Source: Saccharothrix sp. S26 (GTDB lineage Bacteria > Actinomycetota > Actinomycetes > Mycobacteriales > Pseudonocardiaceae). From it: DNA of 64,000 nt. A program made the translations under genes and the position numbers. Each line of letters opens with the position of its first letter. The first letter of the stretch is position 1. Below are positions 8,926 to 17,116 of the stretch, piece by piece. The notes under the pieces were generated by a model. That model was not told where the DNA came from, did no database searches, and worked only from the letters and a program-made list of their open reading frames with translations. The DNA lies in assembly GCF_021390395.1 (NCBI RefSeq), contig NZ_JAJUWT010000030.1, forward strand, positions 50,947 to 114,946. Reading direction: 5' to 3'.

Positions 8926-9697
8926 GCCGCTGGTGGAGCTGGTCGACGTCGAGCACCGGTACCGGGCCAAGGGTGCCGACGTCCCCGCCCTCGGGCCGTT
9001 GGACCTGCGCGTCGACGCGGGGGAGTTCCTGGTCGTGGTGGGCCCCTCCGGGTCGGGCAAGAGCACCCTGCTGCGGCTGGTCGGCGGGTTCGAACGGCCC
9101 ACCGCCGGCGTCGTCCGGGTGCTCGGCGGGACGCCGGTGGCGGGCCGTGACGTCGGCACGGTGTTCCAGCAGCCCCGGCTGTTCCCGTGGCAGACCGCGG
9201 GCGGCAACATCGCCACCGCGCTGCGCTGGGCGGGCGTGCCGCGCGCCGACCGCCCGCGCCGGACCCGCGAGCTGCTCGACCAGGTCGGCCTGGCCGAGCT
9301 GGGTCCGCGCCGGACGTGGGAGATCTCCGGCGGGCAGCAGCAACGGGTGGCGATCGCCCGGGCGCTCGCCGCCCGGCCGCGGCTGCTGCTGATGGACGAG
9401 CCGTTCGCCGCGCTGGACGCGCTGACCCGCGAACGGCTCCAGGAGGACGTCCGCTCGCTGACCGACGGTGAGCGGGGCGTGGTGTTCGTGACGCACAGCG
9501 TGGACGAGGCGGTGTTCCTGGCCGACCGCGTGGTCGTGCTGTCCGACCGACCGGGTCGGGTGGCGCTGGACCTGGCCGTTCCGCTGCCCCGGTCGGGGGT
9601 GCCGGCCGACGAGCTGCGCGGGTCGGCGGACTTCGCCGCGCTGCGCGGCGAGGTGGCGGCCGCCGTCCGCGGCCTGACCGTGAGGGAGAGAACGTGA
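8918..9697 (+). CDS. ssuB: ABC transporter ATPase, sulfonate (SsuB/TauB) type
   Basis: A 259-residue nucleotide-binding subunit powering the adjacent permease. Walker A GPSGSGKST (42-50), Q-loop QQPRLFPW, signature ISGGQQQRVAIARAL near 136 and Walker B LLLMDEPF near 155 are all intact, followed by the H-loop in VFVTHSVDEA. The GTG start at 8918 overlaps the end of the binding-protein gene, and its own TGA overlaps the dioxygenase GTG (GTGA). The C-terminal extension of about 50 residues is usual for this subfamily. Confidence 0.9.
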   Translation: MGEPLVELVDVEHRYRAKGADVPALGPLDLRVDAGEFLVVVGPSGSGKSTLLRLVGGFERPTAGVVRVLGGTPVAGRDVGTVFQQPRLFPWQTAGGNIATALRWAGVPRADRPRRTRELLDQVGLAELGPRRTWEISGGQQQRVAIARALAARPRLLLMDEPFAALDALTRERLQEDVRSLTDGERGVVFVTHSVDEAVFLADRVVVLSDRPGRVALDLAVPLPRSGVPADELRGSADFAALRGEVAAAVRGLTVRERT

Positions 9698-10533
9698 CGC
9701 AGATCGAGCCGTTGACCCCGACCCTGGGCGCCCGGGTCACCGGGGTGGACCTCAACGACATCCGCTCCACCTCGGCGGCCGCGCCGCTGCGGGCCGCCCT
9801 GGTCGAGCACAAGGTGCTGGTGTTCCCCGGCCAGTCGTTGACCCCGACCGCGCACCGGGCGTTCGCCGGCGCGCTGGGCGAGCTGACGCCCGCGCACCCC
9901 GTCGTTCCCGGCCTGGACGCCGACCACCCCGAGATCTACGTCCTGGACGCGGGCGACGGCGGCAAGGCCCCGGTGTGGCACACCGACGTCACCTTCATGG
10001 CCCGCCCGCCGCTGGGGTCGGTGCTGCGGGCGGTCACGCTGCCGCCGAACGGTGGCGACACGTGCTGGACGGACCTGGAGGCGGCGTACTCGTCCCTGTC
10101 CGAGCCGCTGCGCGCGTTGGCGGACAAGCTGACCGCGCTGCACGACGGGCGCAAGGACTTCGAGGAGTACCTGCACGAACGGCTGGGCGGCGAGGGCAAC
10201 ACGTGGGAGGGGCGGCGCATCCGTTCGCTGGAGCCCGTGGAGCACCCCGTGGTGCGCGTGCACCCCGAGTCGGGCCGGCGCAGCCTGTTCGTCAACCCCG
10301 GCTTCACCACCCGGCTGCTGGGCGTGACGGAAGCGGAGAGCAAGGCCCTGCTGGACGTCTTCTTCGCCGCCGTGGGACGACCGGAGTTCACCGTGCGCCA
10401 CCGGTGGAGCGAGGGTGACGTGGTGGTCTGGGACAACCGGAGCACGGCGCACTACGCGGTGGACGACTACGGCGACCAGCGCCGCGTGATGCACCGGATC
10501 ACCCTGCGCGGCGACGTGCCGGTCGGCGTCTGA
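9694..10533 (+). CDS. TauD/TfdA-family Fe(II)/2-oxoglutarate dioxygenase
   Basis: A 279-residue oxygenase expected to hydroxylate a sulfonate or sulfate ester next to the sulfur, releasing sulfite or sulfate. The iron facial triad is visible: His96 and Asp98 in HTDVTF and His253 in STAHYAVDDY; Arg268 in MHRITL is placed to bind 2-oxoglutarate, as in E. coli TauD. The GTG start overlaps the ATPase stop and follows GAGGGAGAG as ribosome site. Its place as last gene of an Ssu/Tau-type ABC operon supports sulfur scavenging. Alternatives in the family include alkylsulfatase and 2,4-D dioxygenase activities. Confidence 0.9.
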   Translation: MTQIEPLTPTLGARVTGVDLNDIRSTSAAAPLRAALVEHKVLVFPGQSLTPTAHRAFAGALGELTPAHPVVPGLDADHPEIYVLDAGDGGKAPVWHTDVTFMARPPLGSVLRAVTLPPNGGDTCWTDLEAAYSSLSEPLRALADKLTALHDGRKDFEEYLHERLGGEGNTWEGRRIRSLEPVEHPVVRVHPESGRRSLFVNPGFTTRLLGVTEAESKALLDVFFAAVGRPEFTVRHRWSEGDVVVWDNRSTAHYAVDDYGDQRRVMHRITLRGDVPVGV

Positions 10534-10534
10534 C

Positions 10535-11074
10535 TCACTGCTCGCCGTCCTCGTCCTCCTCCTCTTCGTCGGCGTAGGGGCCGATGACGGCGAGGGCCGC
10601 CTCGCCCGCCGTGAAGGCGGAGAACAGGTCCGCCTCCGTCGCGGGTCCGTCCTGGACCAGGAGGACCACGGGCTGGTCGCCGTCCGCCGCGGCGGGGTCG
10701 AAGTCGGTGGCGATCCCGCGGCGCAGCAGGAGCACCCCGCCGTCGACCAGTGGCGCCGTGCGCAGCTCGGCCGCGGCGGCGGCCAGGTCCCCGCCGTACC
10801 GGGGCACCACGTCGTCCAGCACCTCGGGCGAGGTCAGCACGAGCACGCCCAGCCGGTCGCCGCCGCGCTCGTAGCGCAGCCCCAGGTCGAACGGGAGCAG
10901 GTAGAACACGCCCTCCTGAAGCTCGTGGCCCCGGTCCAGCAGGACGTTCACCACCTGCTGACCGGGGTCGTCGGACGTCGGGTCGATCGCGATCAGGACC
11001 AGCTCGGCTTCGTCGTCCTCGCCGGTCTCCAGCGCGGGCACGACGGTGATCCACATCTGTTCGGCGTCACCCAT
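10535..11074 (-). CDS. Acidic hypothetical protein
   Basis: A 179-residue soluble protein that I do not recognise. It has alternating hydrophobic strands (WITVVPAL, ELVLIAIDP, RLGVLVLTSPEVL, GVLLLRRGI, QPVVLLVQDG) typical of a small alpha/beta domain. It ends in a strongly acidic tail, ADEEEEDEDGEQ. No signal peptide, membrane helix or nucleotide motif is present. Its stop lies one base from the stop of the convergent dioxygenase gene, so there is no room for a terminator. It is divergent from the secreted BNR protein across about 110 bp containing a LacI-like palindrome. The cellular role is unknown. Confidence 0.7.
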   Translation of the reverse strand: MGDAEQMWITVVPALETGEDDEAELVLIAIDPTSDDPGQQVVNVLLDRGHELQEGVFYLLPFDLGLRYERGGDRLGVLVLTSPEVLDDVVPRYGGDLAAAAAELRTAPLVDGGVLLLRRGIATDFDPAAADGDQPVVLLVQDGPATEADLFSAFTAGEAALAVIGPYADEEEEDEDGEQ

Positions 11075-11114
11075 GCCGGTGATCCAAGCACCCGACCGGC
11101 CGTGAGCGGGGTTG

Positions 11115-11126
11115 TGAAACGTTTCA
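11115..11126. promoter_or_regulatory. Perfect LacI-type operator palindrome
   Basis: TGAAACGTTTCA is a perfect 12-bp palindrome with the central CG typical of LacI-family sites (compare catabolite-responsive elements and many GAAACGTTTC-type sugar operators). It is 58 bp before the start of the secreted BNR protein, a position suited to repression by roadblock or promoter occlusion. The cognate LacI protein is not adjacent; the only LacI gene in the window is at 34958, whose own intergenic region has a different site. Confidence 0.6.
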
Positions 11127-11183
11127 TTCCTGTGTCAGAGTCGTGGTCCGCCGCCCTCACCCACAACTCTGCCGAGGTCTTCG

Positions 11184-12578
11184 ATGAGGAAGGCACCACT
11201 CGCGGCGGCCGTCGTGCTGGCCGCGTCGCTGGCCCAGCCCGGGGTCGCGCACGCGGCACCGGGGGTCACCCTGTTGTCCGACACGCTGCTGGACCAGTCG
11301 GCGCTGTACTTCGTGTCCTACGACGGCCTGGTCAACAACAACGCGTTCCAGGACGCCCTGATCACCTACAACGGCCACCAGTACGCGGCCTGGTACACGT
11401 CCAGCCGCAGCGCCGTGGTCGCGCGGCGGGCGTTGGGCGGGGCGTGGGAGAAGGCGGTGCTGCCGCACCAGTTGAGCACCAACGACTCGCACAACGTGAT
11501 CTCGCTGGGCATCTCGCCCCAGGACGGCACGCTGCACGTCGCCATGGACACGCACAACACGCGGGTCCACTACACGAAGTCGGTCGCGGGCCTGGCGTCG
11601 CAGCCGGGGTCGTTCGCGTGGTCGTCGTCGGTGTTCGGGTCCGTGCAGCGCACCCTGGGCGGCGTGGAGCTGGGCTCCATGACGTACCCCCAGTTCGTCG
11701 TCACGCCCGAGGGCGCGTTGCAGTTCAGCTACCGCACCGGCGGGTCCGGCAACGGGGTGAACGAGCTGGCCGAGTACGCCGGCGGGGCGTGGCGGCGGCT
11801 GGGCGCGTGGTCGTCGGCCACCGGCGACTACACGGGCCCGAACGGCGTGGTGTCCACTACCCGCAACATGTACCTGCACGGCCTGACCTACGACCGGAGG
11901 GGCCGGCTGCACGCGGCGTTCACCTGGCGTGAGGGCAACGCGGGCGTGTTGTGCGCCTCGGGCGGCCTGACCAACCACGACACCGGGTACGTCCACAGCG
12001 ACGACCGGGGCCGGACGTGGCGCAACGCGGCGGGCGCGGTCGTCGGCACGACCGGCGGCACGCGGGTGTCGGTGAGCTCGCCGGGCCTGGTCGCCGACCC
12101 GCTGGACCCCAACCACGGCCTGATGAACCAGGAGGGCCAGGGCGCTGACTCGACGGGCACGCCGCACGTGGTGATCAGCTACGTGCCGGGCAGGTTCACG
12201 CAGTGCGTCTCGAACTACGCCCAGCAGCGCACCCAGTACGGCCGCGCGTTCCACGTCGTGCGGAACTCGAACGGCACGTGGACCAAGCGGGAGGTCCCGG
12301 TGCCGCCGGGCAGCACCCAGCGGACGAAGCTCGTGTTCGACCGCGCCGACAACGCCTACCTGGTGATGCCGCGCGGGCGGATCGTGTCGGCGAGCAAGGC
12401 CAGTGGGTGGACCGACTGGACCCTGGTGTTCGACCGGCCGGCCATGAACGCGTTCGGCGAGGTCAACGTGGACACGTCCAGGCTGGCGGTGGACGGCGTC
12501 CTGTCCTTGCAGTACCAGCAGCGCTCCAGCGGCACGACGCCGTCGCCGATCCGGGTGGCCGACTTCCGCCTGGGCTGA
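11184..12578 (+). CDS. Secreted BNR-4 beta-propeller protein, putative polysaccharide lyase/hydrolase
   Basis: A 464-residue exported protein. Residues 1-24 form a Sec signal ending AHA-A. The mature part consists of repeated four-strand blades with Asp-box-like elements such as DDRGRTW and conserved patches NDSHNVISLGIS, LHVAMDTHN, YLHGLTYDRRGRLHAAFTWRE and NHDTGYVHSD. This resembles the BNR_4 (PF15892-type) propellers found in ulvan and rhamnogalacturonan/glucuronan lyases (for example PL24/PL25). The clustered His, Arg and Tyr residues in these loops are candidate active-site residues. A LacI-type palindrome just upstream fits induction by a sugar. A non-catalytic carbohydrate-binding role cannot be excluded. 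Confidence 0.75.
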   Translation: MRKAPLAAAVVLAASLAQPGVAHAAPGVTLLSDTLLDQSALYFVSYDGLVNNNAFQDALITYNGHQYAAWYTSSRSAVVARRALGGAWEKAVLPHQLSTNDSHNVISLGISPQDGTLHVAMDTHNTRVHYTKSVAGLASQPGSFAWSSSVFGSVQRTLGGVELGSMTYPQFVVTPEGALQFSYRTGGSGNGVNELAEYAGGAWRRLGAWSSATGDYTGPNGVVSTTRNMYLHGLTYDRRGRLHAAFTWREGNAGVLCASGGLTNHDTGYVHSDDRGRTWRNAAGAVVGTTGGTRVSVSSPGLVADPLDPNHGLMNQEGQGADSTGTPHVVISYVPGRFTQCVSNYAQQRTQYGRAFHVVRNSNGTWTKREVPVPPGSTQRTKLVFDRADNAYLVMPRGRIVSASKASGWTDWTLVFDRPAMNAFGEVNVDTSRLAVDGVLSLQYQQRSSGTTPSPIRVADFRLG

Positions 12579-12586
12579 TCGCGCCC

Positions 12587-12613
12587 GTCCCGCGGGGCTC
12601 GCCCCCGCGGGAC
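12587..12613. terminator. Bidirectional terminator hairpin between convergent genes
   Basis: GTCCCGCGGGG (12587-12597) pairs perfectly with CCCCGCGGGAC (12603-12613), 11 bp with a CTCGC loop. It sits in the 36-bp gap between the stops of the BNR gene and the convergent SLT gene, so it can end both transcripts. Confidence 0.75.
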
Positions 12614-12614
12614 C

Positions 12615-13424
12615 TCAGTAGCCGACGTACCCGGTGCCCGCGCTGATGCCGACCAGGCCGGGGTGCCTGCCGAAGCCGCCGTAGCGGGCGTAGGTGTAGC
12701 GGACACCGGCGATGATGTTGTCCACCGGCGCGTAGATGTCGTCGTAACCCGGCAGCTTGTACGTCTGGAACGTCGGGTCGATGCACTGCATCAGGCCCTT
12801 GGACGGTGTGCCGCGGGCGGCGTTGGAGTCCCAGGTGTTGACGGCGTTCGGGTTGCCGTTGGACTCCTTGATGATGATCGTGTAGATCTCGTCGACGCTG
12901 CTCTCGTCGATCGCGGTGCCGTTGGCGGCCAGGACGGCGATCGCCTCGCGGATCCAGCCCTCGACCTGGCGCTGCTTGGGCGGCTTGCGCGCCTCCTCGG
13001 CCTCGCGCGCTTCCCGCGCCGCCTGCTCCTCGGCCGCCTTGCGCGCCGCGTAGCCGTCCTGCGCGATGCCGCTGGCCTGGTTGAAGGTGTGCAGCGCGGC
13101 CAGTTGCTCCTGGCGGATGATGCGGGCGGTCTCCGAGCCGAGGTCGACGGCGTGGACCGTGTCGACCTTGCCCGTGCGGGCCGTCTCGTCCGGCACGCCA
13201 CCGAGGTCGGCGCCGCCGGCCACGGGGCTGAACGTCCCGGTCATCGCGTGGGCCGCGGCCCCGGCGCCGGAGACGATGCCCACGGCCACGGCCACGCTGG
13301 CGAGGCGTCGGGGGAGGATCCGCTCCGCCTCGGCCCGGTGCGCGCCCTTGTAGCCGGGGGGCGGCGGGGGCACCTGGAACGTGGTCTGCCCGGGTTTGTT
13401 CTTGTGACGGACGTGCCGAGCCAA
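12615..13424 (-). CDS. Secreted/anchored SLT-domain transglycosylase
   Basis: A 269-residue cell-wall lytic enzyme. A basic N-terminus is followed by one hydrophobic segment (LASVAVAVGIVSGAGAAAHA, about 41-60), then an alanine/glutamate-rich coiled-coil stretch (125-150) and a C-terminal SLT lysozyme-like domain. In that domain IIIKESNGNPNAVN carries the catalytic glutamate (Glu187) and GTPSKGLMQCIDPTF the conserved GLMQ loop. The TTG start at 13424 is chosen because AGGAGG lies 8 nt upstream; the frame extends further but the added residues look non-coding. Such proteins cleave peptidoglycan during growth or resuscitation. An inverted repeat about 130 bp upstream is a possible control site. 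Confidence 0.85.
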   Translation of the reverse strand: MARHVRHKNKPGQTTFQVPPPPPGYKGAHRAEAERILPRRLASVAVAVGIVSGAGAAAHAMTGTFSPVAGGADLGGVPDETARTGKVDTVHAVDLGSETARIIRQEQLAALHTFNQASGIAQDGYAARKAAEEQAAREAREAEEARKPPKQRQVEGWIREAIAVLAANGTAIDESSVDEIYTIIIKESNGNPNAVNTWDSNAARGTPSKGLMQCIDPTFQTYKLPGYDDIYAPVDNIIAGVRYTYARYGGFGRHPGLVGISAGTGYVGY

Positions 13425-13552
13425 GGGTGCAGCCTCCTGCGGTCGGGGAACTCCGTCACCGGAACCTGGCGGGGGATCCAGGTGGACACTGGCCGTCTCG
13501 GGGGATGTCGGGCCCGTGTCCCTTCGGTGATGGAACCGTGATCTGCGGCCGA

Positions 13553-13566
13553 GAACGTAACCGTTC
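13553..13566. promoter_or_regulatory. Inverted repeat upstream of the SLT gene
   Basis: GAACGTAACCGTTC has perfect 5-bp arms (GAACG/CGTTC) about a 4-bp centre and lies 129 bp upstream of the SLT-domain gene start in an otherwise empty 200-bp leader. It is a candidate operator; a cell-wall stress or MtrA-like regulator is conceivable but not shown. Confidence 0.35.
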
Positions 13567-13632
13567 GTGTTTTGCAGAGGCAAGGCATGGGCGGGTTTGG
13601 GTGACTCTCGTCACGTTTCACTGGAGTTTTGA

Positions 13633-14375
13633 CTACTGTGTGTGGTTCGTGTCCCCCGATCGTGTCGAAACGGCGGCGGACGTGGTCACGACCGGCCTCG
13701 AACGGCGCGAACGACGTCCCGACCCGCTCGGATCTTCTCGGGGTGCCCGCGCACGCCGACCCCTCGGACGTGGCCGGTGGACCGTCGCGATGCGCGGGTT
13801 ACGGCCTGGTGGGCGCGGGCGGCGTGGAGGTAGGCGGCGAGGGCGTCGCCCGGGTCGGCTTCGGGCGTGGCCGGGCACGAAGGCGAGCAGCAGGACCTCC
13901 GGCGGCAGGGCGACGCGTTCGCCCAGCCGCTCGAACAGCCGGTGTGCGGGCTGGCGCACGAAGGCGGCGACGGGTGCGGGTGCAGCGCGCGCCGGGGGGG
14001 CGCGTGTGCGGCGCGGGGGCCAGGCCGGGCACCTCGGCGGCGTCGAGCAGGTCGTGCGCTCACGGCAGTCCGCGGCGGCGCGGCACAGCGCGGCGAAGTC
14101 GTCCTCGGCGATCGTCCCGGCCCCGCCGCCGAGCACGACGAACGTGCCCGGGACGTGCGAGTCCAGCGCGGCCCGGCCCGGCGCGAACTTCGCGCGTGCC
14201 GCCGGGTGCCGGTCGGTGTGCCGGGTCACCTCGCCGAAGCAGTTGAGCATCGCGCCCGCCGCCATGCCGGCCCGATCACGGCGATCCGCGGCTCGGGCGC
14301 GCGCCGGGCCACCTCGACCGCCACGGACAGGCCGAGCGCCCCGTTGCCCACGACCGCGAGGTCGACGTTCGCCAT
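13633..14375 (-). pseudogene. Degenerate FAD-dependent DAO-family oxidoreductase
   Basis: An intact start lies at 14375 (AGGAAGG then ATG) and encodes a Rossmann N-terminus ANVDLAVVGNGALGLSVAVEVARR. The frame then shifts near 14270, after RIAVIGPA. A second frame continues with the DAO-like segments AAGAMLNCFGEVT and AKFAPGRAALDS, then jumps straight to GTFVVLGGGAGTIAEDDFAAL, implying internal loss. A third frame carries DLLDAAEVPGLAP. Beyond about 13950 frames with good codon bias alternate without any recognisable domain. The gene is therefore broken by at least two frameshifts and deletions. Intact relatives oxidise D-amino acids, glycine or sarcosine. Confidence 0.65.
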
Positions 14376-14441
14376 ACCTTCCTGTTCGGTCGGTCGCGGC
14401 GGCCGCGGAAAGGGGCCCGAGGTCACCCGTTGGGCCGGCCA

Positions 14442-14460
14442 CTCGGCGGCGAGCGCCGAG
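14442..14460 (-). terminator. Terminator hairpin after the mycothiol/MBL operon
   Basis: CTCGGCG (14442-14448) pairs with CGCCGAG (14454-14460) across a 5-nt loop, 20 bp past the stop of the leftward metallo-hydrolase gene. It is flanked by two copies of a 14-bp direct repeat (14432-14445 and 14461-14474). Confidence 0.5.
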
Positions 14461-14479
14461 GGGCCGGCCACTCGTGCGG

Positions 14480-15106
14480 TCAGCGGGCCCGCGTGATCCA
14501 GTCGCCGAGGTGCGGGGCTTCCGCGCCGATCGTGGTGTCGTCACCGTGACCGGTGTGCACGACGGTGTCCCCGGGCAGGGTCAGCAGCCGGCGCGAGATC
14601 GAGTCGATGATGGTGTCGAAGTCGGAGTGGGACCGCCCGGTCGCGCCCGGACCGCCGTGGAACAGGGTGTCGCCGGTGAACACCGCACCCAGGTCGGGCG
14701 CGTGGAAGCAGACCGCGCCGGGCGCGTGGCCGGGTGTGTGCAGCACGTGCAGCGACGTGCCCGCCACCTCCACCACCTGGCCGTCGGCCAGGTCGCCGTC
14801 CGGCTTCACGTCCGGGTGGGTCAGCTTCCACAGCACGTGGTCGGCGGGGTGCAGCAGCACGGGCGCGCCGGTCGCGCGGGCCAGGTCGGGCGCGACGCGC
14901 ACGTGGTCGTCGTGGGCGTGGGTGGCGAGGATCGCCTTCACCGCGCGGCCGTCGACGACCCGCAGGATCGCCTCCACGTCGTGCGGTGCGTCGATCACCA
15001 CGCACTCGGTGTCGTCGCCGACGACCCACACGTTGTTGTCCACGGCGAACGTCTGGCCGTCGAGGCTGAACGTGCCCCGCGTGACGGCGTGGTCGACCCG
15101 GGCCAT
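14480..15106 (-). CDS. Metallo-beta-lactamase-fold hydrolase paired with mycothiol formaldehyde dehydrogenase
   Basis: A 208-residue glyoxalase-II-like zinc hydrolase. Zinc ligands are seen in ATHAHDDHV (61-69, the HxHxDH motif), HTPGHAPG (His126 region) and FTGDTLF (Asp146), with a terminal His in VHTGHGDD. Its ATG overlaps the TGA of the upstream dehydrogenase (TGATG), so both are made from one message. In mycobacteria the same pair (Rv2259/Rv2260) is adjacent, and the hydrolase is thought to act on the S-formyl or related mycothiol thioester made by the dehydrogenase. That role is inferred from context; the fold and metal site are clear. Confidence 0.85.
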   Translation of the reverse strand: MARVDHAVTRGTFSLDGQTFAVDNNVWVVGDDTECVVIDAPHDVEAILRVVDGRAVKAILATHAHDDHVRVAPDLARATGAPVLLHPADHVLWKLTHPDVKPDGDLADGQVVEVAGTSLHVLHTPGHAPGAVCFHAPDLGAVFTGDTLFHGGPGATGRSHSDFDTIIDSISRRLLTLPGDTVVHTGHGDDTTIGAEAPHLGDWITRAR

Positions 15107-16191
15107 CAGAGGACCACCACCGAGCGCAGCACGTCGCCGTGGTGCATCTTGGCGAACGCCTCCTCGACCTGGTCGAGCGCGATGGTCTCGGTGACGAACG
15201 CGTCGAGGTCGAGGCGGCCCTGCCGGTGCAGGTCGATGAGGTAGGGGAAGTCGCGGGAGGGCAGGCAGTCGCCGTACCAGGAGGACTTGAGCGCCCCGCC
15301 CCGGGAGAACAGGTCGATCAGCGGCATCTCCAGCCGCATGTCCGGTGTCGGCACGCCGACCAGGACGACCGTGCCGGCGAGGTCGCGGGCGTAGAACGCC
15401 TGCTTCCACGTCTCCGGCCGTCCGACCGCGTCGATCACCACGTCCGCGCCGAACCCGCCGGTCAGCTCCCGCACCCGCGCCACGACGTCCTCCGACTTCG
15501 CGTCCACGGTGTGCGTCGCGCCCAGGCCGCGGGCCCACTCCAGCTTCCGCGGGTCGAGGTCGACGGCGATGATCGTGGTCGCGCCGGCCAGGTGGGCACC
15601 GGCCACGGCCGCCGCGCCGACGCCGCCGCAGCCGATCACGGCCACCGAGTCGCCGCGGCCGACGTTGCCGGTGTTGACCGCCGCGCCGAACCCGGCCATC
15701 ACGCCGCAGCCGAGCAGGCCGGCCACGGCCGGGGACGCTTCGGGGTCGACCTTGGTGCACTGGCCGGCGTGCACGAGGGTCTTCTCGGCGAACGCGCCGA
15801 TCCCGAGCGCGGGGGACAGCGGGGTGCCGTCGGCCAGGGTCATGGGCTGGGCGGCGTTGTGGGTGTCGAAGCAGTACCAGGGCTTGCCCTTCAGGCACGC
15901 CCGGCACGCGCCGCACACCGCGCGCCAGTTCAGCACCACGAAGTCGCCGGGCGCGACACCGGTGACGCCGTCGCCGACCTGCTCCACCACCCCGGCGGCC
16001 TCGTGGCCGAGCAGGAACGGGAACTCGTCGTTGATGCCGCCTTCCCGGTAGTGCAGGTCGGTGTGGCACACGCCGCAGGCCTGCACCCGCACCACCGCCT
16101 CGTCCGGACCCGGGTCGGGCACCACGACGTCGGTCACCTCGACCGGGGCCCCTTTGCCCCGGGCCACCACGCCACGAACCGTCTGAGTCAC
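15106..16191 (-). CDS. mscR: S-(hydroxymethyl)mycothiol dehydrogenase (formaldehyde detoxification)
   Basis: A 361-residue zinc-dependent medium-chain alcohol dehydrogenase that oxidises the formaldehyde-mycothiol adduct (and may reduce S-nitrosomycothiol) with NAD. Catalytic zinc ligands: Cys in ACGVCHTDLHY, His-Glu in LLGHEAAGVV. The structural zinc loop has the CGACRACLKGKPWYC pattern. The NAD-binding site is IGCGGVGAAAVAGA followed by an acidic residue in AVDLDPRK. The text closely follows the actinobacterial MscR/AdhE2 group, including GINDEFPFLLGHEAAG. The GTG start at 16191 follows GAGAAAGGG. It is translationally coupled to the downstream metallo-hydrolase. This is a hallmark of mycothiol-making actinomycetes. 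Confidence 0.9.
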   Translation of the reverse strand: MTQTVRGVVARGKGAPVEVTDVVVPDPGPDEAVVRVQACGVCHTDLHYREGGINDEFPFLLGHEAAGVVEQVGDGVTGVAPGDFVVLNWRAVCGACRACLKGKPWYCFDTHNAAQPMTLADGTPLSPALGIGAFAEKTLVHAGQCTKVDPEASPAVAGLLGCGVMAGFGAAVNTGNVGRGDSVAVIGCGGVGAAAVAGAHLAGATTIIAVDLDPRKLEWARGLGATHTVDAKSEDVVARVRELTGGFGADVVIDAVGRPETWKQAFYARDLAGTVVLVGVPTPDMRLEMPLIDLFSRGGALKSSWYGDCLPSRDFPYLIDLHRQGRLDLDAFVTETIALDQVEEAFAKMHHGDVLRSVVVL

Positions 16192-16403
16192 GTGAACCCT
16201 TTCTCGTCGTACCTGCCGGTCCGACCATCCTGCCGGTTCGAGGCGGTCCGCGAGGAACGTGAGGATCTTCGGCGCGCAGGGGACCGTGCCGCGCGACCCC
16301 GTCACGCCACCCTGGCAAGGCGCGGCCCGGCCCGCAACCGCGGCCCACCGCCCCGTCCGATGTGGACGCCGGGCGCGATCGGGTGTCACACCGGGTGCCC
16401 CGG

Positions 16404-17033
16404 TCAGCGCTCGACGGCCAGCCGCACGCCCAGCCCGATGAACACCCCGCCGGTGGCCACGTCGATCCGGCGGCGGGCGGCGTGCCTGCGGCGCAGCCAG
16501 CCGCCGATCCGGCCGGCCAGTACGCCGACCGCGCCGTCGACCAGGAACTCCAGCGCGATCAGGATCGCGCCGAGGAGGGCGAACTGCAGCCACACCCGGC
16601 CCAGGTCGGGGTCGATGAACTGGGGCAGGAACGCGATGGTGAAAGTGACCATCTTCGGGTTCAGCAGGTTGGTCGCCATGCCGGTGAAGAAGGCACGGCG
16701 ACCGGACATGCCGCCCGCCGGGGTCTCGCCGAGCACGGTCCGCCCGCGGTGGCGGATGGCCTGCACGCCCAGGTAGACGAGGTAGGCCGCGCCGACCGTG
16801 CGGACCACCGTGAACGCCACCGGCACCGCCGCGAACAACGCCGCCAGCCCCGCCGCGGCCACCACGACGTGGACCGCCTCGCTCACCGCCACGCCCGCGG
16901 TGGCCAGCAACCCGGCCCTCGGCCCTCCGCGCATCCCGCAGCCGAGGACGAACAGCATGTCCGGGCCGGGGGTGATCATCGCGACGAGGGTGGTCACCGT
17001 GAACAGGGCGAGCAGGTGCGGGTCGATCGGCAT
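16404..17033 (-). CDS. LysE/RhtB-family amino-acid exporter
   Basis: A 209-residue inner-membrane protein with about six helices and the family N-terminal motif TTLVAMITPGPDMLFVLGCG followed by GLLATAGVAVSE; NLLNPKMVTFTIAFLPQF is the second conserved segment. Members export amino acids or homoserine lactone-like solutes. The start ATG at 17033 is preferred because the longer frame adds residues unlike the family. It is divergent from the ROK gene across 118 bp. The substrate is unknown. Confidence 0.88.
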   Translation of the reverse strand: MPIDPHLLALFTVTTLVAMITPGPDMLFVLGCGMRGGPRAGLLATAGVAVSEAVHVVVAAAGLAALFAAVPVAFTVVRTVGAAYLVYLGVQAIRHRGRTVLGETPAGGMSGRRAFFTGMATNLLNPKMVTFTIAFLPQFIDPDLGRVWLQFALLGAILIALEFLVDGAVGVLAGRIGGWLRRRHAARRRIDVATGGVFIGLGVRLAVER

Positions 17034-17116
17034 GGGCCGGATGCAACCACCCGCCCGGCCCGCGCCGCCTCCGAATTCCCGATGACCGGGATCCTCCCGG
17101 TGACGCGCCCGCGGGT

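Noticed and set aside
13553..13566. MtrA binding site
   Set aside because: Only a loose resemblance to GTAACG-type half-sites; reported simply as an inverted repeat.
13425..13632. ydaO-type (c-di-AMP) riboswitch upstream of the SLT-domain gene
   Set aside because: Such riboswitches often precede actinobacterial cell-wall hydrolases, but the hallmark conserved core around CCGAACCCG and AGCTAACC is absent on the relevant strand.
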